NCBI GenBank assembly: GCA_964459635.1
Contig: CAYWMQ010000006.1
Location: forward strand, 1 to 45,571
Reading direction: 5' to 3'
DNA length: 45,571 nucleotides
Source of the DNA: CAYWMQ01 sp964459635
GTDB lineage: Bacteria; Patescibacteriota; Minisyncoccia; Phycocordibacterales; UBA12088
Shown here in pieces: positions 29,717 to 37,851 of this stretch (positions within the stretch are counted from its first letter, which is position 1; each line of letters starts with the position of its first letter). The notes under the pieces were generated by a model. It ran no database searches and was not told where the DNA came from. It was given only the letters and a program-made list of their open reading frames with translations. The position numbers and the translations under genes were made by a program.

Positions 29717-31282
29717 CTACTCGTTACTCGTTACTCGTCTGTGCTTCGGCGTGACCCAAAATGCGCCGAAGTACTTGCCGAACATGAGTCGTGTCTGCGC
29801 GTGAAGCCCCGGCAACGCCCCGAAAATGATGATGGTAAACGGCACAAGAAGCCACTGTAGGGTCGCGACAAGGTAATGGTAGCGTGACCGCCTACGCATG
29901 TGCAGAGGCAGCTGTGGCATAAGTGAGAACGATATAACAGCCGCAAGCACAAGCCCGAGCATTGCCACTATCATGAGATTGCGCGTCACGTACGGAAGAT
30001 TGTACGACAGCACCGTGTTGCGGAACGCGTCACCACCCAGCCAGAGCGGCAGCCAGCCCAAGAGGAGAATTATGAGCGGGCTTGTGGCGAGCGACCAAAA
30101 ACCCTCCAGCTGGACTATGGTGTGATGTACCTTCTTGCGTAAACTGATCTGCTTGTTTTTCACAAAGCCGAACAGCATGTACGGTATGTTTTCACTTCCC
30201 CACATCCATCTGAGGTGCTGCTTGTATATGTTCACAAGGGTTTGCCAGAGTGTGGGTGCAAGATTCGCGTCCATCGACACCGGATAGCTTATCGGCACCG
30301 CGCGATATTTGCCGTCGTTGCCGAGGTAGAGGTTCCAGAATATGCGGCTATCGTCGCTTATCATGTTCTTTTGCCAATAGCCAACCTCGTACAGCGCCTT
30401 GAACGAGACCGCGTGTGAGCTGAAGGTGGTGAGCTTCTCCGGTCGTTCCTGTTGTATCATTTGCCAAAACGTACTGGAAAACGCGGCTACGCGCGACACC
30501 GCGGGCGCATCCCATATGTTGTTGTTGTAGAGCGGTACGGGCTGGAAAGAAGCATGGTGCCTGTCTTCCGTGGTGAGGAAATACCACGAGAGGCACAGGA
30601 AATATTGCGGCAGGATCACGGTGTCGATATCAAAGGCGGAAACCACAACGTCTTCGTACGGTATCGTGTGCGGGTCGAGAACCCTCATGCGTGCTTGCTC
30701 GGCCGCGTACGTGATGTTCGGTCCTTTACCTCGTATCTCACCGGGTAGCCTGTCAGGGTGAACGGTGACAATGAAATGACCGAATATGCCCGCGTACTTC
30801 TCCTCCATATGCTTCGCGATCTCGAGCGCTTCAGCCCCGGCGCGCTCTTCCGCAGCGAGTACAAGTATGATGCGGCGCTTGTCATAGTCTGCTGCCGCGA
30901 TGGCACCGAGCGCATGGTCCACTATTTCGAGCGGCTCCTTGTAGTACGGCATGATGACCATGTGGTACACGTGCTCGTACCTCAGGGTGGCTATTCGTGC
31001 GCGCCAGTCGGCCTGCATGTTGTGTCGGAGCCGCTTCCAGCTGTGCCGCTGGTGCATGCCCAGGTAAAACGTCTTGAGAAGCCAGTATAGGTCGAATGCG
31101 ATAATGAAGTATGCCGCCGCCGTAGGTGCCGAGACGGAGAGTATGACGACCAGCAGCAATGTCCCCCAAGAAAGCACGCCCGGCACCATTTCAAACGCGC
31201 GGTAAAGCATCCGGTCTTTGCCGGTGAGATCACGCGCATGAGCAACGTGGAAGTATTTAGTTTCGCGGTAGCCGGAGAGCAT
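29717..31282 (-). CDS. Membrane GT2-family glycosyltransferase
   Basis: The 521-aa protein has two N-terminal helices (about 35-75), a cytoplasmic GT-A domain with VIMPYYKEPLEIVDHAL at the nucleotide site, a DxD-like element in VVSAFDIDTVI, a Q-x-x-R-W element in YKQHLRWMWGSENIPY, and four C-terminal helices. This layout fits processive or polyprenyl-type GT2 enzymes that make or extend surface polysaccharide. Substrate is unknown. The last residues (KHRRVTSNE) come from a TACTCGTTACTCG repeat. A family C tract separates it from tRNA-Thr upstream. Confidence 0.85.
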   Translation of the reverse strand: MLSGYRETKYFHVAHARDLTGKDRMLYRAFEMVPGVLSWGTLLLVVILSVSAPTAAAYFIIAFDLYWLLKTFYLGMHQRHSWKRLRHNMQADWRARIATLRYEHVYHMVIMPYYKEPLEIVDHALGAIAAADYDKRRIILVLAAEERAGAEALEIAKHMEEKYAGIFGHFIVTVHPDRLPGEIRGKGPNITYAAEQARMRVLDPHTIPYEDVVVSAFDIDTVILPQYFLCLSWYFLTTEDRHHASFQPVPLYNNNIWDAPAVSRVAAFSSTFWQMIQQERPEKLTTFSSHAVSFKALYEVGYWQKNMISDDSRIFWNLYLGNDGKYRAVPISYPVSMDANLAPTLWQTLVNIYKQHLRWMWGSENIPYMLFGFVKNKQISLRKKVHHTIVQLEGFWSLATSPLIILLLGWLPLWLGGDAFRNTVLSYNLPYVTRNLMIVAMLGLVLAAVISFSLMPQLPLHMRRRSRYHYLVATLQWLLVPFTIIIFGALPGLHAQTRLMFGKYFGAFWVTPKHRRVTSNE

Positions 31283-31326
31283 GATTTATCGTTCGCGAAC
31301 AGTTTTAACAACACGAGTTTCGCTTC

Positions 31327-31420
31327 TGAGACAAGAAACAAGAAACAAGAAACAAAAGACAAAAAATCAACACGTCCGCCCTGCCTTTTGTGTTTCTTGT
31401 TTTCATGTCTCTTGTCTCTA
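31327..31420. repeat. Family C repeats in both orientations
   Basis: GAGACAAGAAACAAGAAACA then AGAAACAAAAGACAAAAAA (about 31327-31367) and its reverse form TTTCTTGTTTTCATGTCTCT then TGTCTC (about 31391-31419). The two halves could pair imperfectly. They separate the GT2 gene from tRNA-Thr. Confidence 0.65.
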
Positions 31421-31424
31421 TTGA

Positions 31425-31496
31425 GCCACCTGTCGGGCTCGAACCGACGACCTACGGTTTACAAAACCGTTGCTCTACCAACTGAGCTAAGGTGGC
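31425..31496 (-). tRNA. tRNA-Thr (anticodon TGT)
   Basis: The minus strand folds into a cloverleaf. The acceptor stem is GCCACCT/AGGTGGC, the D arm GCTCAGTTGGTAGAGC, the anticodon arm ACGGT-TTTGTAA-ACCGT with anticodon TGT, and the T arm GTCGG-TTCGAAC-CCGAC. CCA is not encoded. It is 72 nt long. The first 13-14 bases are repeated twice more in the array that follows. Confidence 0.95.
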
Positions 31497-31660
31497 ATCT
31501 CTACCGTCTACCATACACTATCCGTACAAAGTCCTCACCACCGTCTCTACCAAAGCCGACGCTCTGGTCGGCTCCCCGACCCCGCATCGCATGCGGGCGT
31601 CGGGGCTGAGCTAAGGTGGCATCTCTACCGTCTACCATACACTATCCGTACAAAGTCCTC
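31483..31660. repeat. Tandem array containing the tRNA-Thr 5' end (124-bp unit)
   Basis: The unit begins TGAGCTAAGGTGGCATCTCT at 31483 and restarts at 31607, a period of 124 bases. Each unit has the reverse complement of the tRNA 5' end, a TACC-rich stretch, and two strong hairpins: AGCCGAC/GTCGGCT (31554-31560 with its partner near 31567-31573) and CCCCGAC/GTCGGGG at about 31574-31605. The second unit runs into the N gap. Confidence 0.85.
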
Positions 31661-31760
31661 NNNNNNNNNNNNNNNNNNNNNNNNNNNNNNNNNNNNNNNN
31701 NNNNNNNNNNNNNNNNNNNNNNNNNNNNNNNNNNNNNNNNNNNNNNNNNNNNNNNNNNNN
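31661..31760. other. Assembly gap (100 N)
   Basis: Exactly 100 N lie inside the 124-bp tandem array. The left flank stops at array offset 53 and the right flank resumes at offset 71, so the shortest consistent closure is 17 bases, or 17 plus a multiple of 124. Confidence 0.97.
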
Positions 31761-31892
31761 AGCCGACGCTCTGGTCGGCTCCCCGACCCCGCATCGCATG
31801 CGGGCGTCGGGGCTGCTTGCCCGCCCGAAGCCTTGCATTACCCTTCCGTAGTGCTGTGCGAAGGAGGGGCGAAGGCGGGAGCTAAGGTGGCA
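31761..31892. repeat. Right end of the tRNA-Thr array
   Basis: Bases 31761-31815 are identical to 31554-31608, then the sequence diverges (CTTGCCCGCCCGAAGCC), and GAGCTAAGGTGGCA recurs at 31879-31892, a third copy of the tRNA 5' end. No gene is visible from 31893 to 32084 apart from the REP-like repeat. Confidence 0.75.
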
Positions 31893-31946
31893 CTACTTTA
31901 TATGGTCACACGCAATACCAACTTCAGGTAACTGTTCGGGTCGTCA

Positions 31947-32000
31947 TTGCGAGCCGCAGCGAAGCAATCTAGATCTAGCTTGCTTCGCTGCGGCTCGCAA
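31947..32000. repeat. REP-like palindromic repeat, copy 3
   Basis: A 21-base arm (31947-31967) pairs exactly with 31980-32000; the loop is TCTAGATCTAGC, itself palindromic in TAGATCTA. The arm shares TTGCGAGCCGCAGCGAAGCA with copy 2. Confidence 0.88.
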
Positions 32001-32084
32001 ATACGAACATGCCAAAAGGTTACGTATAGATGATATAACGTGCGATGTACAGCTCCCGCAGCACCTCATTCAGTGTACCAAATG

Positions 32085-32462
32085 CTACTCCATGCGCTCG
32101 TCCGTACTGTGCGTATCTTCTCCCAGCATGCGCGTGAGCACGGGCGTGCCCTCACGCTGCGGCCGTGCGCGACGCAAGCCGCGGAAAAAGCGGGTCAAAC
32201 GTTGAAGCCTGCCTTCCACGTACCGTACCCCGATGAGTGCCAGGTACGTAACAATGTGCAGTGACTTGAGGATAACCTCGCGGCGAAATTCATCCGCCCT
32301 GCTTCTTACACCTGTTTCAAACGACGCTATGCCTGCAAGCAGCGCATCGTCCGCTCGCTCTCGCAGTCTGACATACATGCGTGCGCCGCCCGCATGCTCA
32401 AGCGCTTTGAGCACCGCCACAAAGGCGAGCACGATGCCGGAAGCTATGAATGCGTAGAACAT
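32085..32462 (-). CDS. Hypothetical single-helix membrane protein
   Basis: I start at MFYAFIASGIVLAFVAVLKA (32462), leaving 23 bases after the tsf stop; a start at 32513 would overlap tsf. The 125-aa product has an N-terminal helix (about 3-22) and a mostly helical, Arg-rich cytoplasmic part (LRERADDALLAGIASFETGV; FFRGLRRARPQREG). A second weaker hydrophobic stretch lies at LHIVTYLALIGVRYV. It is the last gene of the prfA-rpsB-tsf strand run and may be cotranscribed with them. No family recognised. Confidence 0.68.
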   Translation of the reverse strand: MFYAFIASGIVLAFVAVLKALEHAGGARMYVRLRERADDALLAGIASFETGVRSRADEFRREVILKSLHIVTYLALIGVRYVEGRLQRLTRFFRGLRRARPQREGTPVLTRMLGEDTHSTDERME

Positions 32463-32485
32463 GAAGCAGCCGAGTGACGTACGCC

Positions 32486-33073
32486 CTACCCGGACACGGA
32501 AAAGCGCTTGCACTCAGACACCTCAATGCGCTCGCCAAACTTTTGAACACCCGCCTCCACGAGGTCTCGAATGGTCTTCGACGGGTCTTTGATGAACTCC
32601 TGCTCCATGAGCACCTTTTCCTTGAGATAGCTGTTTAGTTTGCCTTCTACGATACCGGCACGCATATTTTCAGGCTTGTCCTTCGCCTCTTCCTCAAAGA
32701 GCTCTCGCGCCTTCGCTATGTCCGTTTCAGCGACCTGCTCACGAGAAATGAACTCGGGCGCGGCTGCGGTGGCGTGCATCGCGATATCGTACGCGAGTGC
32801 CACAAACTCTTCGTTCTTTGCCACGAAGTCTGTCTCGCACGAAAGTACGACAGTGGCCCCCACGGTCTTGCTGGCGTGCACGTACGACTGCACAACACCC
32901 GCACCGAGTGCACGGTCAGACTTTTTTTGCGCGGCGGCACTGGACTTCTTGCGCAGCACGATGAGCGCCTTTTCCATATCGCCACCCGTTTCTTCAAGCG
33001 CGCGCTTGCAATCCATGACGGAAAGGCCCGTGCGCTCGCGCAGGCGTTTTATTTCTTCAGGAGTTACCGACAT
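32486..33073 (-). CDS. tsf: Elongation factor Ts
   Basis: The 195-aa protein is the guanine nucleotide exchange factor of EF-Tu. It starts MSVTPEEIKRLRERTGLSVM with the UBA-like domain (CKRALEETGGDMEKAL), and has the core motif LSCETDFVAKNEEFVALA. It is the short type, with one core subdomain reduced compared with E. coli (283 aa), similar to several other phyla. The rpsB-tsf order is the common bacterial arrangement. No SD precedes the ATG. Confidence 0.97.
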   Translation of the reverse strand: MSVTPEEIKRLRERTGLSVMDCKRALEETGGDMEKALIVLRKKSSAAAQKKSDRALGAGVVQSYVHASKTVGATVVLSCETDFVAKNEEFVALAYDIAMHATAAAPEFISREQVAETDIAKARELFEEEAKDKPENMRAGIVEGKLNSYLKEKVLMEQEFIKDPSKTIRDLVEAGVQKFGERIEVSECKRFSVSG

Positions 33074-33119
33074 ACACGTACGTTGAAAACAAACTTGTAA
33101 ACGAGCCGGCTTGCGCGCT

Positions 33120-33857
33120 TTAGCGCGCAGGAGCTTCGGATGAGGTCATGGGTGCGCGCTCACGACCCTCGCGGTATGCGCGCGACACCTCATGTACAAA
33201 ATACGCTATGGAGCGAGGCGCGCTATCGTTGGCGGGTATCACGTAGTCGGCCACAGATAGGTCGCAGTCGCTCGATGCGAGTGCGATGACAGGGATACGC
33301 TTCGCCCGGGCCTCCTTCACCGCTATAAACTCCTTTTTCGGGTCCACGACAAATACGGCATCGGGAAGGCGCTCTCCGAGCGCAGAAAGGCCGCCGTACA
33401 TGGTCTCAAGCTTGTCTATCTCACGGTCGATGTGTAGCCGCTCCAGCTTGGTGTACTTCGCGAGCGCTCCGCTCTCCCGCTGCTCGCGCAAGTCACGCAG
33501 ACGGGCAATGCGCTTCTTTATTTCTTCGTGGTTCGTGAGCGTGCCTCCGATCCAGCGCCCGATAACAAAAGGACAGTCAGCGGCGTTCGCGGCTTCGCGT
33601 ACAGGCTTATGGCTTTCTGGCTTACCTCCCACGAAAATAAGGGTCTTTCGTTCCTCGCCGAGCGTGCGTACAAACTCAAGGGCATTTTCAAGGGCCGGCG
33701 CGGTTTTTTCAAGGTCGAAAATGTCCACTCGCTGTTTGGTGCCAAAAAGGAACGGCGTAGCCGAAGGGTGACGGCGGCTCTTCGCGTACCCGTAATGAGC
33801 GCCCGCTTCAAAAAGGCGGTCTATGGCTTCGTTTGGAGCTGTGGCGTTGTTTGTCAT
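33120..33857 (-). CDS. rpsB: 30S ribosomal protein S2
   Basis: The 245-aa protein begins MTNNATAPNEAIDRLFEAGA and continues AHYGYAKSRRHP, with later FVIGRWIGGTLTNHEEIKKR and PDAVFVVDPKKEFIAVKEA, typical of uS2. The frame is open for 70 codons further upstream, but the conserved start is at 33857. A promoter ends nine bases before this ATG, giving an almost leaderless mRNA. tsf follows after 46 bases. Confidence 0.96.
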   Translation of the reverse strand: MTNNATAPNEAIDRLFEAGAHYGYAKSRRHPSATPFLFGTKQRVDIFDLEKTAPALENALEFVRTLGEERKTLIFVGGKPESHKPVREAANAADCPFVIGRWIGGTLTNHEEIKKRIARLRDLREQRESGALAKYTKLERLHIDREIDKLETMYGGLSALGERLPDAVFVVDPKKEFIAVKEARAKRIPVIALASSDCDLSVADYVIPANDSAPRSIAYFVHEVSRAYREGRERAPMTSSEAPAR

Positions 33858-33866
33858 AATGGTAGG

Positions 33867-33895
33867 AGTGTACCAGATGTCTGTTTGGTTGGCAA
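33867..33895 (-). promoter_or_regulatory. Promoter of rpsB-tsf, nearly leaderless
   Basis: On the minus strand TTGCCA (33895-33890), a 17-base spacer, TACACT (33872-33867) with TG one base before. The -10 ends 9 bases before the rpsB ATG, so the leader would be only a few bases long. Confidence 0.6.
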
Positions 33896-34011
33896 ATGGA
33901 GCTCTGGGGTCACGAGGGATATTTGGGATTATGAGATTGAAGGATATTTCTTGCGAACCGCCCGCACTTTTTGCCCATTTCCGCCAATGATGAATATCGT
34001 CTACCTGATCC

Positions 34012-34965
34012 TCATTCTTCGCCTTCCGTGGCTTTCTCCATGGCATCCAGTATCGGCCCGATGGCACCCGCCAGTATCCCCTCTATGTTGTGCCACGACT
34101 CCTTGATCCGGTGGTCGGTGACGCGGTCTTGAAGCACGTTGTAGGTGCGGATCTTTTCGGAGCGGTCGCCCGTGCCTATCTGGTCTTTGCGTTCCGAACT
34201 GTACTTCTTGGCTTCTTCCTCCTCTTGGAGCGCCTCAAGCTTCGCGGTAAGTATCTGGAGCGCCTTCTCTCTGTTCGCATTTTGGCTGCGCTCTGAGGTC
34301 GAGCGGACGTCTATGCCCGTGGGCTTGTGGATGAGGCGCACCGCTGTTTCCACCTTGTTCACGTTCTGCCCTCCGGCCCCGCCGCTTCGTGAGAATTCCA
34401 TGTCAAGATCCGTCGGGTTTATCTCCAGCTTCGTTTTCTTGCGTATGGGCAGTATTGCCACAGATGCCGTAGAGGTGTGGATGCGCCCCTGCTTTTCCGT
34501 AGCGGGAATACGCTGCACGCGGTGCACGCCGGTCTCAAAGCGCAGCCTTCGGTACACGTCTCGCCCCCGAAACTCAAACGCTGCTTCGCGAAACCCGCCA
34601 AGCTCACTCTCGCTCTCATACAGTGTTCGTGTATTCCACCCTTGGGTCTCCGCGTACGCGCGGTACATGTTGGCAAGGTCCGCCGCAAAGAGTGCCGCTT
34701 CTTCGCCGCCCGCGCCCGCACGCACCTCAAGTACTATTTCGTTGGGAAAGCGCTCCTCCTCTTCCTCGCCTTTCACTATTTCTGCCATTTGCGCAAGGAG
34801 TGCGTCTTGCTGTGCCTGAATATCGGCAAGCTCGCTTTGTGCAAGCTCTCGCATATCTGGGTCCGCTGCGAGCGCGTCAAGATCCGCCCGCGTACTCTCA
34901 AGCCGCTCGTGTTCGCTCGCAAGAAAGGCGGTTTTCGGGTTTTGCTTGTATTCGGTGAGATCCAT
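34012..34965 (-). CDS. prfA: Peptide chain release factor 1
   Basis: The 317-aa protein starts MDLTEYKQNPKTAFLASEHE; an upstream ATG at 34983 adds six residues without support. It has the catalytic GGQ motif in SRSGGAGGQNVNKVETAVRL and the PxT codon-recognition tripeptide (PAT) in HRVQRIPATEKQGRIHTS, which marks RF1 (UAA/UAG) rather than RF2. It is about 40 residues shorter than E. coli RF1, mainly in the N-terminal domain. Several genes in the window end in TGA, so RF2 must be encoded elsewhere. The usual partner prmC is not adjacent; rpsB is next on the same strand with its own promoter. Confidence 0.96.
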   Translation of the reverse strand: MDLTEYKQNPKTAFLASEHERLESTRADLDALAADPDMRELAQSELADIQAQQDALLAQMAEIVKGEEEEERFPNEIVLEVRAGAGGEEAALFAADLANMYRAYAETQGWNTRTLYESESELGGFREAAFEFRGRDVYRRLRFETGVHRVQRIPATEKQGRIHTSTASVAILPIRKKTKLEINPTDLDMEFSRSGGAGGQNVNKVETAVRLIHKPTGIDVRSTSERSQNANREKALQILTAKLEALQEEEEAKKYSSERKDQIGTGDRSEKIRTYNVLQDRVTDHRIKESWHNIEGILAGAIGPILDAMEKATEGEE

Positions 34966-35089
34966 GGTTCTAATAAAACACAAAAAAATTGAAACTTAAA
35001 AACAAAAAATGGCGGTTACTGTTCGTTACTATAAGGTGTCCTTGTGTCTTGATGTTTTTGAGTTCTTAGTGTTTACGCAATTGTATACC

Positions 35090-35109
35090 AAAAACCGCCC
35101 AGCGGACGG
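35090..35109 (-). terminator. Terminator of the L31 gene
   Basis: On the minus strand CCGTCC (35109-35104) pairs with GGGCGG (35100-35095) with one G-U pair, followed by TTTTTGG. It lies 21 bases after the stop. Bases 34966-35089 otherwise hold an A-rich family C-like tract and no gene. Confidence 0.65.
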
Positions 35110-35129
35110 CCTTTGCTGCGTGTAGCTCA

Positions 35130-35384
35130 CTACTTCTTGGACGCTGCCAATCGCTTCTTGAACTTCTCGACACGGCCGGCGGTGTCTACCACGGTCTCCT
35201 TGCCCGTGTAAAAGGGATGGGACTGACTTGAAATTTCAACTGTGTAGAGCGGGTACTCTTTGCCGTCCGTCCACTGCCCTGTGGCTTTTGTGGCCACGGT
35301 GGAGCCGAGCAAAAAACGTGCCCCGCTTGTGGAATCTTCAAATATGACGGGGCGGTAGCCCTTGGGATGAATATCTTTCTTCAT
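35130..35384 (-). CDS. rpmE2: 50S ribosomal protein L31, type B
   Basis: The 84-aa protein starts MKKDIHPKGYRPVIFEDSTS and contains YTVEISSQSHPFYTGKETVV and GRVEKFKKRL, diagnostic of the Cys-free (C-minus, type B) bL31. Lacking zinc ligands, it fits growth under zinc limitation or simply is the only L31. Length is normal. It is monocistronic, with a terminator just downstream and no SD. Confidence 0.96.
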   Translation of the reverse strand: MKKDIHPKGYRPVIFEDSTSGARFLLGSTVATKATGQWTDGKEYPLYTVEISSQSHPFYTGKETVVDTAGRVEKFKKRLAASKK

Positions 35385-35457
35385 GTGGCGAGAGTATACA
35401 AGAATATGCGAAATGCTGCAAGCGCTGAAAATGGTGAAAGCGCATCCATCAAGTGTA

Positions 35458-35486
35458 TTGACAGTAACAGATACAAAAGGTATAAT
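35458..35486 (+). promoter_or_regulatory. Full-consensus sigma70 promoter
   Basis: TTGACA (35458-35463), 17-base spacer, TATAAT (35481-35486): a perfect match to both boxes. It drives the orphan gene at 35517. Confidence 0.85.
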
Positions 35487-35516
35487 TACTCTAAGTTCAC
35501 TTTTTGAGTTCCTTCA

Positions 35517-35912
35517 ATGAGAAAAGCAGTGTTCGAGAAACGGTTCGCGAAAATTGTTGAAAGGTTCAGGGAAGAGTTCTCCAATCCTCAGCTTAAGGAC
35601 TTGAGAGACAGCCTTAGGGCCGCGATACATGCTTCAGAATGTGGCCTGCCAGACAGTCCGATCTTCAACTGGCCTTTTCAGCTGGCACCGTCTACTTCCA
35701 TCGACGGCTATACACCGGCAGTTCGACTTGGTATTTGGTTTGGACCGGCGATTTGCTTCAGAGCGCCGATGGTTCTGCAGATGGGATGCGCCCCTGCTGA
35801 GGTAGGGGCGGCGATACTGTTCGCAGCCGATAATCCAGACGAACTAGGATTGGCAACCGAAATGGCGTGGAAAAGCTACCCGCTCTATACACGATTGTTC
35901 AAGCGTCTCTGA
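35517..35912 (+). CDS. Hypothetical protein, 131 aa
   Basis: I do not recognise this protein. It starts MRKAVFEKRFAKIVERFREE, basic and helical, and later has GYTPAVRLGIWFGPAICFRA and GCAPAEVGAAILFAADNPDE, moderately hydrophobic but without a clear membrane helix. It lies between a full-consensus promoter and a 14-bp-stem terminator, so it is a compact, probably strongly expressed transcription unit. No SD is evident before the ATG. Its isolation on the plus strand between minus-strand housekeeping genes suggests an acquired or lineage-specific gene. Confidence 0.72.
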   Translation: MRKAVFEKRFAKIVERFREEFSNPQLKDLRDSLRAAIHASECGLPDSPIFNWPFQLAPSTSIDGYTPAVRLGIWFGPAICFRAPMVLQMGCAPAEVGAAILFAADNPDELGLATEMAWKSYPLYTRLFKRL

Positions 35913-35919
35913 AACTTGG

Positions 35920-35960
35920 CCGCGCATCCCTCTCACTATTACGAGAAGAGGGATGCGCGG
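35920..35960 (+). terminator. Strong terminator of the orphan gene
   Basis: CCGCGCATCCCTCT (35920-35933) pairs exactly with AGAGGGATGCGCGG (35947-35960); CTCTCATTTT follows. Confidence 0.88.
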
Positions 35961-36067
35961 CTCTCATTTTACGTGCACACGTACCGCACACATACTCATG
36001 CAGTAACGCAAGGTCCATGCTCACCCCACCACACCGTTCCTGCGAGCCCTACATCAGTCGGTGCGGG

Positions 36068-36155
36068 GCGAAGCAAACCATAGTTTTCGTTATGTATACG
36101 CGGCCTACGCTGGATTGCCGCGTCGCTCCACTTCGTTGCGCTCCTCGCAATGACG
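36068..36155. repeat. REP-like repeat, copy 4 (diverged)
   Basis: The right part CTGGATTGCCGCGTCGCTCC then CTTCGTTGCGCTCCTCGCAA with TGACG matches the family; the left part (GGGCGAAGCAAACCATAG) is degraded. The stretch 35961-36283 contains no gene apart from this. Confidence 0.7.
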
Positions 36156-36283
36156 CCGGGTTTGTGGCTTTTTGGAAAAGCGAGATACCTTACATCACAC
36201 GAACTTGAAAACGTGGAAATGTGCGTTCTAAGCAGGGGCGCGTGTTCTGTTTTCACGTTTTCCTGTTCCTCCGTTTTCGTTTC

Positions 36284-37723
36284 TTATTGGCTCAGCCTCT
36301 TAAGTGCGTCTATCTGCGTCTGGAAGTACGTGGCATGCTCCATCACCCCGTCCCCGTAAAAGGCATACGCGGGATTCGACCAGTTGCCTCCCGCAAAGTA
36401 CCGCAGAGCCGCCTTTCGTTCGGCAGCCGGGTCGCCGCCAGAGGCACCAAGCTCGCTCATATATAGTGCGGTCGCAAGGAAGGCATCTTGGTTGTCCCAG
36501 GGGTTTGAGGGTGAGCTTTTGCCGCGAAGTACGCGCAAGCGGTCGCTGCCGGCCTCATACCGCCACGGGCCCGCCCAAAACGCTTCCGTAGACATACCGC
36601 TTTGGTTGCTGCAGGTGCCCGTGTTTGCATTCACGTACCCGCCGTAGCATGCCCAAGTGGAAGGGATGAACTGTGCCGGTCCCATTGCACCGCCCCAGCC
36701 GTACCCCGGTGCCTTTGACACCGGCATTCTGTTCGGGTCCATGCCGAGCGCTGAGGTGATGGCCTGAAAGACGGGCCTGTCTCGTGTGGGGTGCATGTCT
36801 TCCGACCATGTGCCATTGCCCAAAAACTCACCGAGTCGCGTCTCCTGCTTCAGTACGCCCAGAATGAACGCCGAACGTACGCCCGTCTTGGTGCTCGCAA
36901 AGTTGGCAAACTCGATAGCGTCTCCCAGGTTGATAGCGGCGCTACCCCTGAGCTCGAAAAGTTCCGCGCGTATCTGTGCGGCACTGCGCTCCGTGCTCTT
37001 GAGCATCGCCTGGTAGCGGCTCTCCTCACCTTTGGTGTTCTTCAGTATGGTGCTCTGGTGCGCTTCTTGCTGGTCCAGTTTCTGCTTTTGGAGCGCCTGA
37101 AGCGTTTTCATTTCTATTTCCGACATTTGTTTTTGCACCAGTGATCCCTTCACCTCGCTGTTCTTGTTGCGCAGGTTCTCTATCTCATCATGAGATATCT
37201 TTAGCGCCTCTTTGAGTGCCCGCATATCGTCCACCTCGGCAAAAAACTCCGAGAAGCTTTTGTTGGAAAGTACAAGCTCCACGAGCGAGCGTTCGTCTGC
37301 CTCGGCTGTCTTGCGTACAAGCTCTGAGAGCGACTCACGCTCGCGTTCAAGCTTTTCGGAAAGCTCCAGTATGGTGACCTCTGTATCAAATATCTCGTCC
37401 TCAAGCTTCGCTATGACAAGTTCGCGTGCTTGTATACCTATGCGCGCTTTCTTTATCTCAGCTTCAATGATCTTTAGGTCACGCTCCAGGGATACGCGCT
37501 CTCCCTGTTTGCTTTGGAGTAGTCGTTGCTGCTCCTCCATAAGCTGCTCAAGGTGCGCGAGCTGCGCCTCGAGCTCTGCGCGTCTCTTGGCTATGGTTTC
37601 ACTCGTGGAATCTTGTGCGTAGCTTGTACCTGCGAGGACTGTGCCGAGAAGCGCCAGGAGCAATATGCTCGCACCAGCACAACACAGACGCGTGTACAGA
37701 GTCCTGCGCGGTGTCATATTCAT
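36284..37723 (-). CDS. Coiled-coil secreted lytic transglycosylase-like protein
   Basis: The 479-aa protein has a signal peptide (CCAGASILLLALLGTVLAGTS, cleavage near SYA-QD at about residue 36), a long coiled coil at about 40-265 resembling the PcsB/EnvC/CwlO regulatory part, and a C-terminal lysozyme-fold domain. There, FILGVLKQETRLGEFLGNG provides the likely catalytic Glu and GYGWGGAMGPAQFIPSTWAC is the family signature of MltB/SLT-like enzymes. It should cleave glycan strands during growth or division, with the coiled coil for control by a partner such as FtsEX. An ATG two codons downstream is an alternative start. No SD. Confidence 0.87.
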   Translation of the reverse strand: MNMTPRRTLYTRLCCAGASILLLALLGTVLAGTSYAQDSTSETIAKRRAELEAQLAHLEQLMEEQQRLLQSKQGERVSLERDLKIIEAEIKKARIGIQARELVIAKLEDEIFDTEVTILELSEKLERERESLSELVRKTAEADERSLVELVLSNKSFSEFFAEVDDMRALKEALKISHDEIENLRNKNSEVKGSLVQKQMSEIEMKTLQALQKQKLDQQEAHQSTILKNTKGEESRYQAMLKSTERSAAQIRAELFELRGSAAINLGDAIEFANFASTKTGVRSAFILGVLKQETRLGEFLGNGTWSEDMHPTRDRPVFQAITSALGMDPNRMPVSKAPGYGWGGAMGPAQFIPSTWACYGGYVNANTGTCSNQSGMSTEAFWAGPWRYEAGSDRLRVLRGKSSPSNPWDNQDAFLATALYMSELGASGGDPAAERKAALRYFAGGNWSNPAYAFYGDGVMEHATYFQTQIDALKRLSQ

Positions 37724-37851
37724 ACAGTACTACACAGTATACAACATCCGTTGCGCGCGTGGAGCCCGACACTGGTGCTTCACTGCGTTTTCATGGAAAC
37801 AGGCATACACTGTGCGCATGTTAGGCGGCCAAGCCGCGTTAGCTGATACCC

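Noticed and set aside
31483..31892. Possible CRISPR array next to tRNA-Thr
   Set aside because: The period is 124 bases with identical units and no unique spacers; no cas gene is present.
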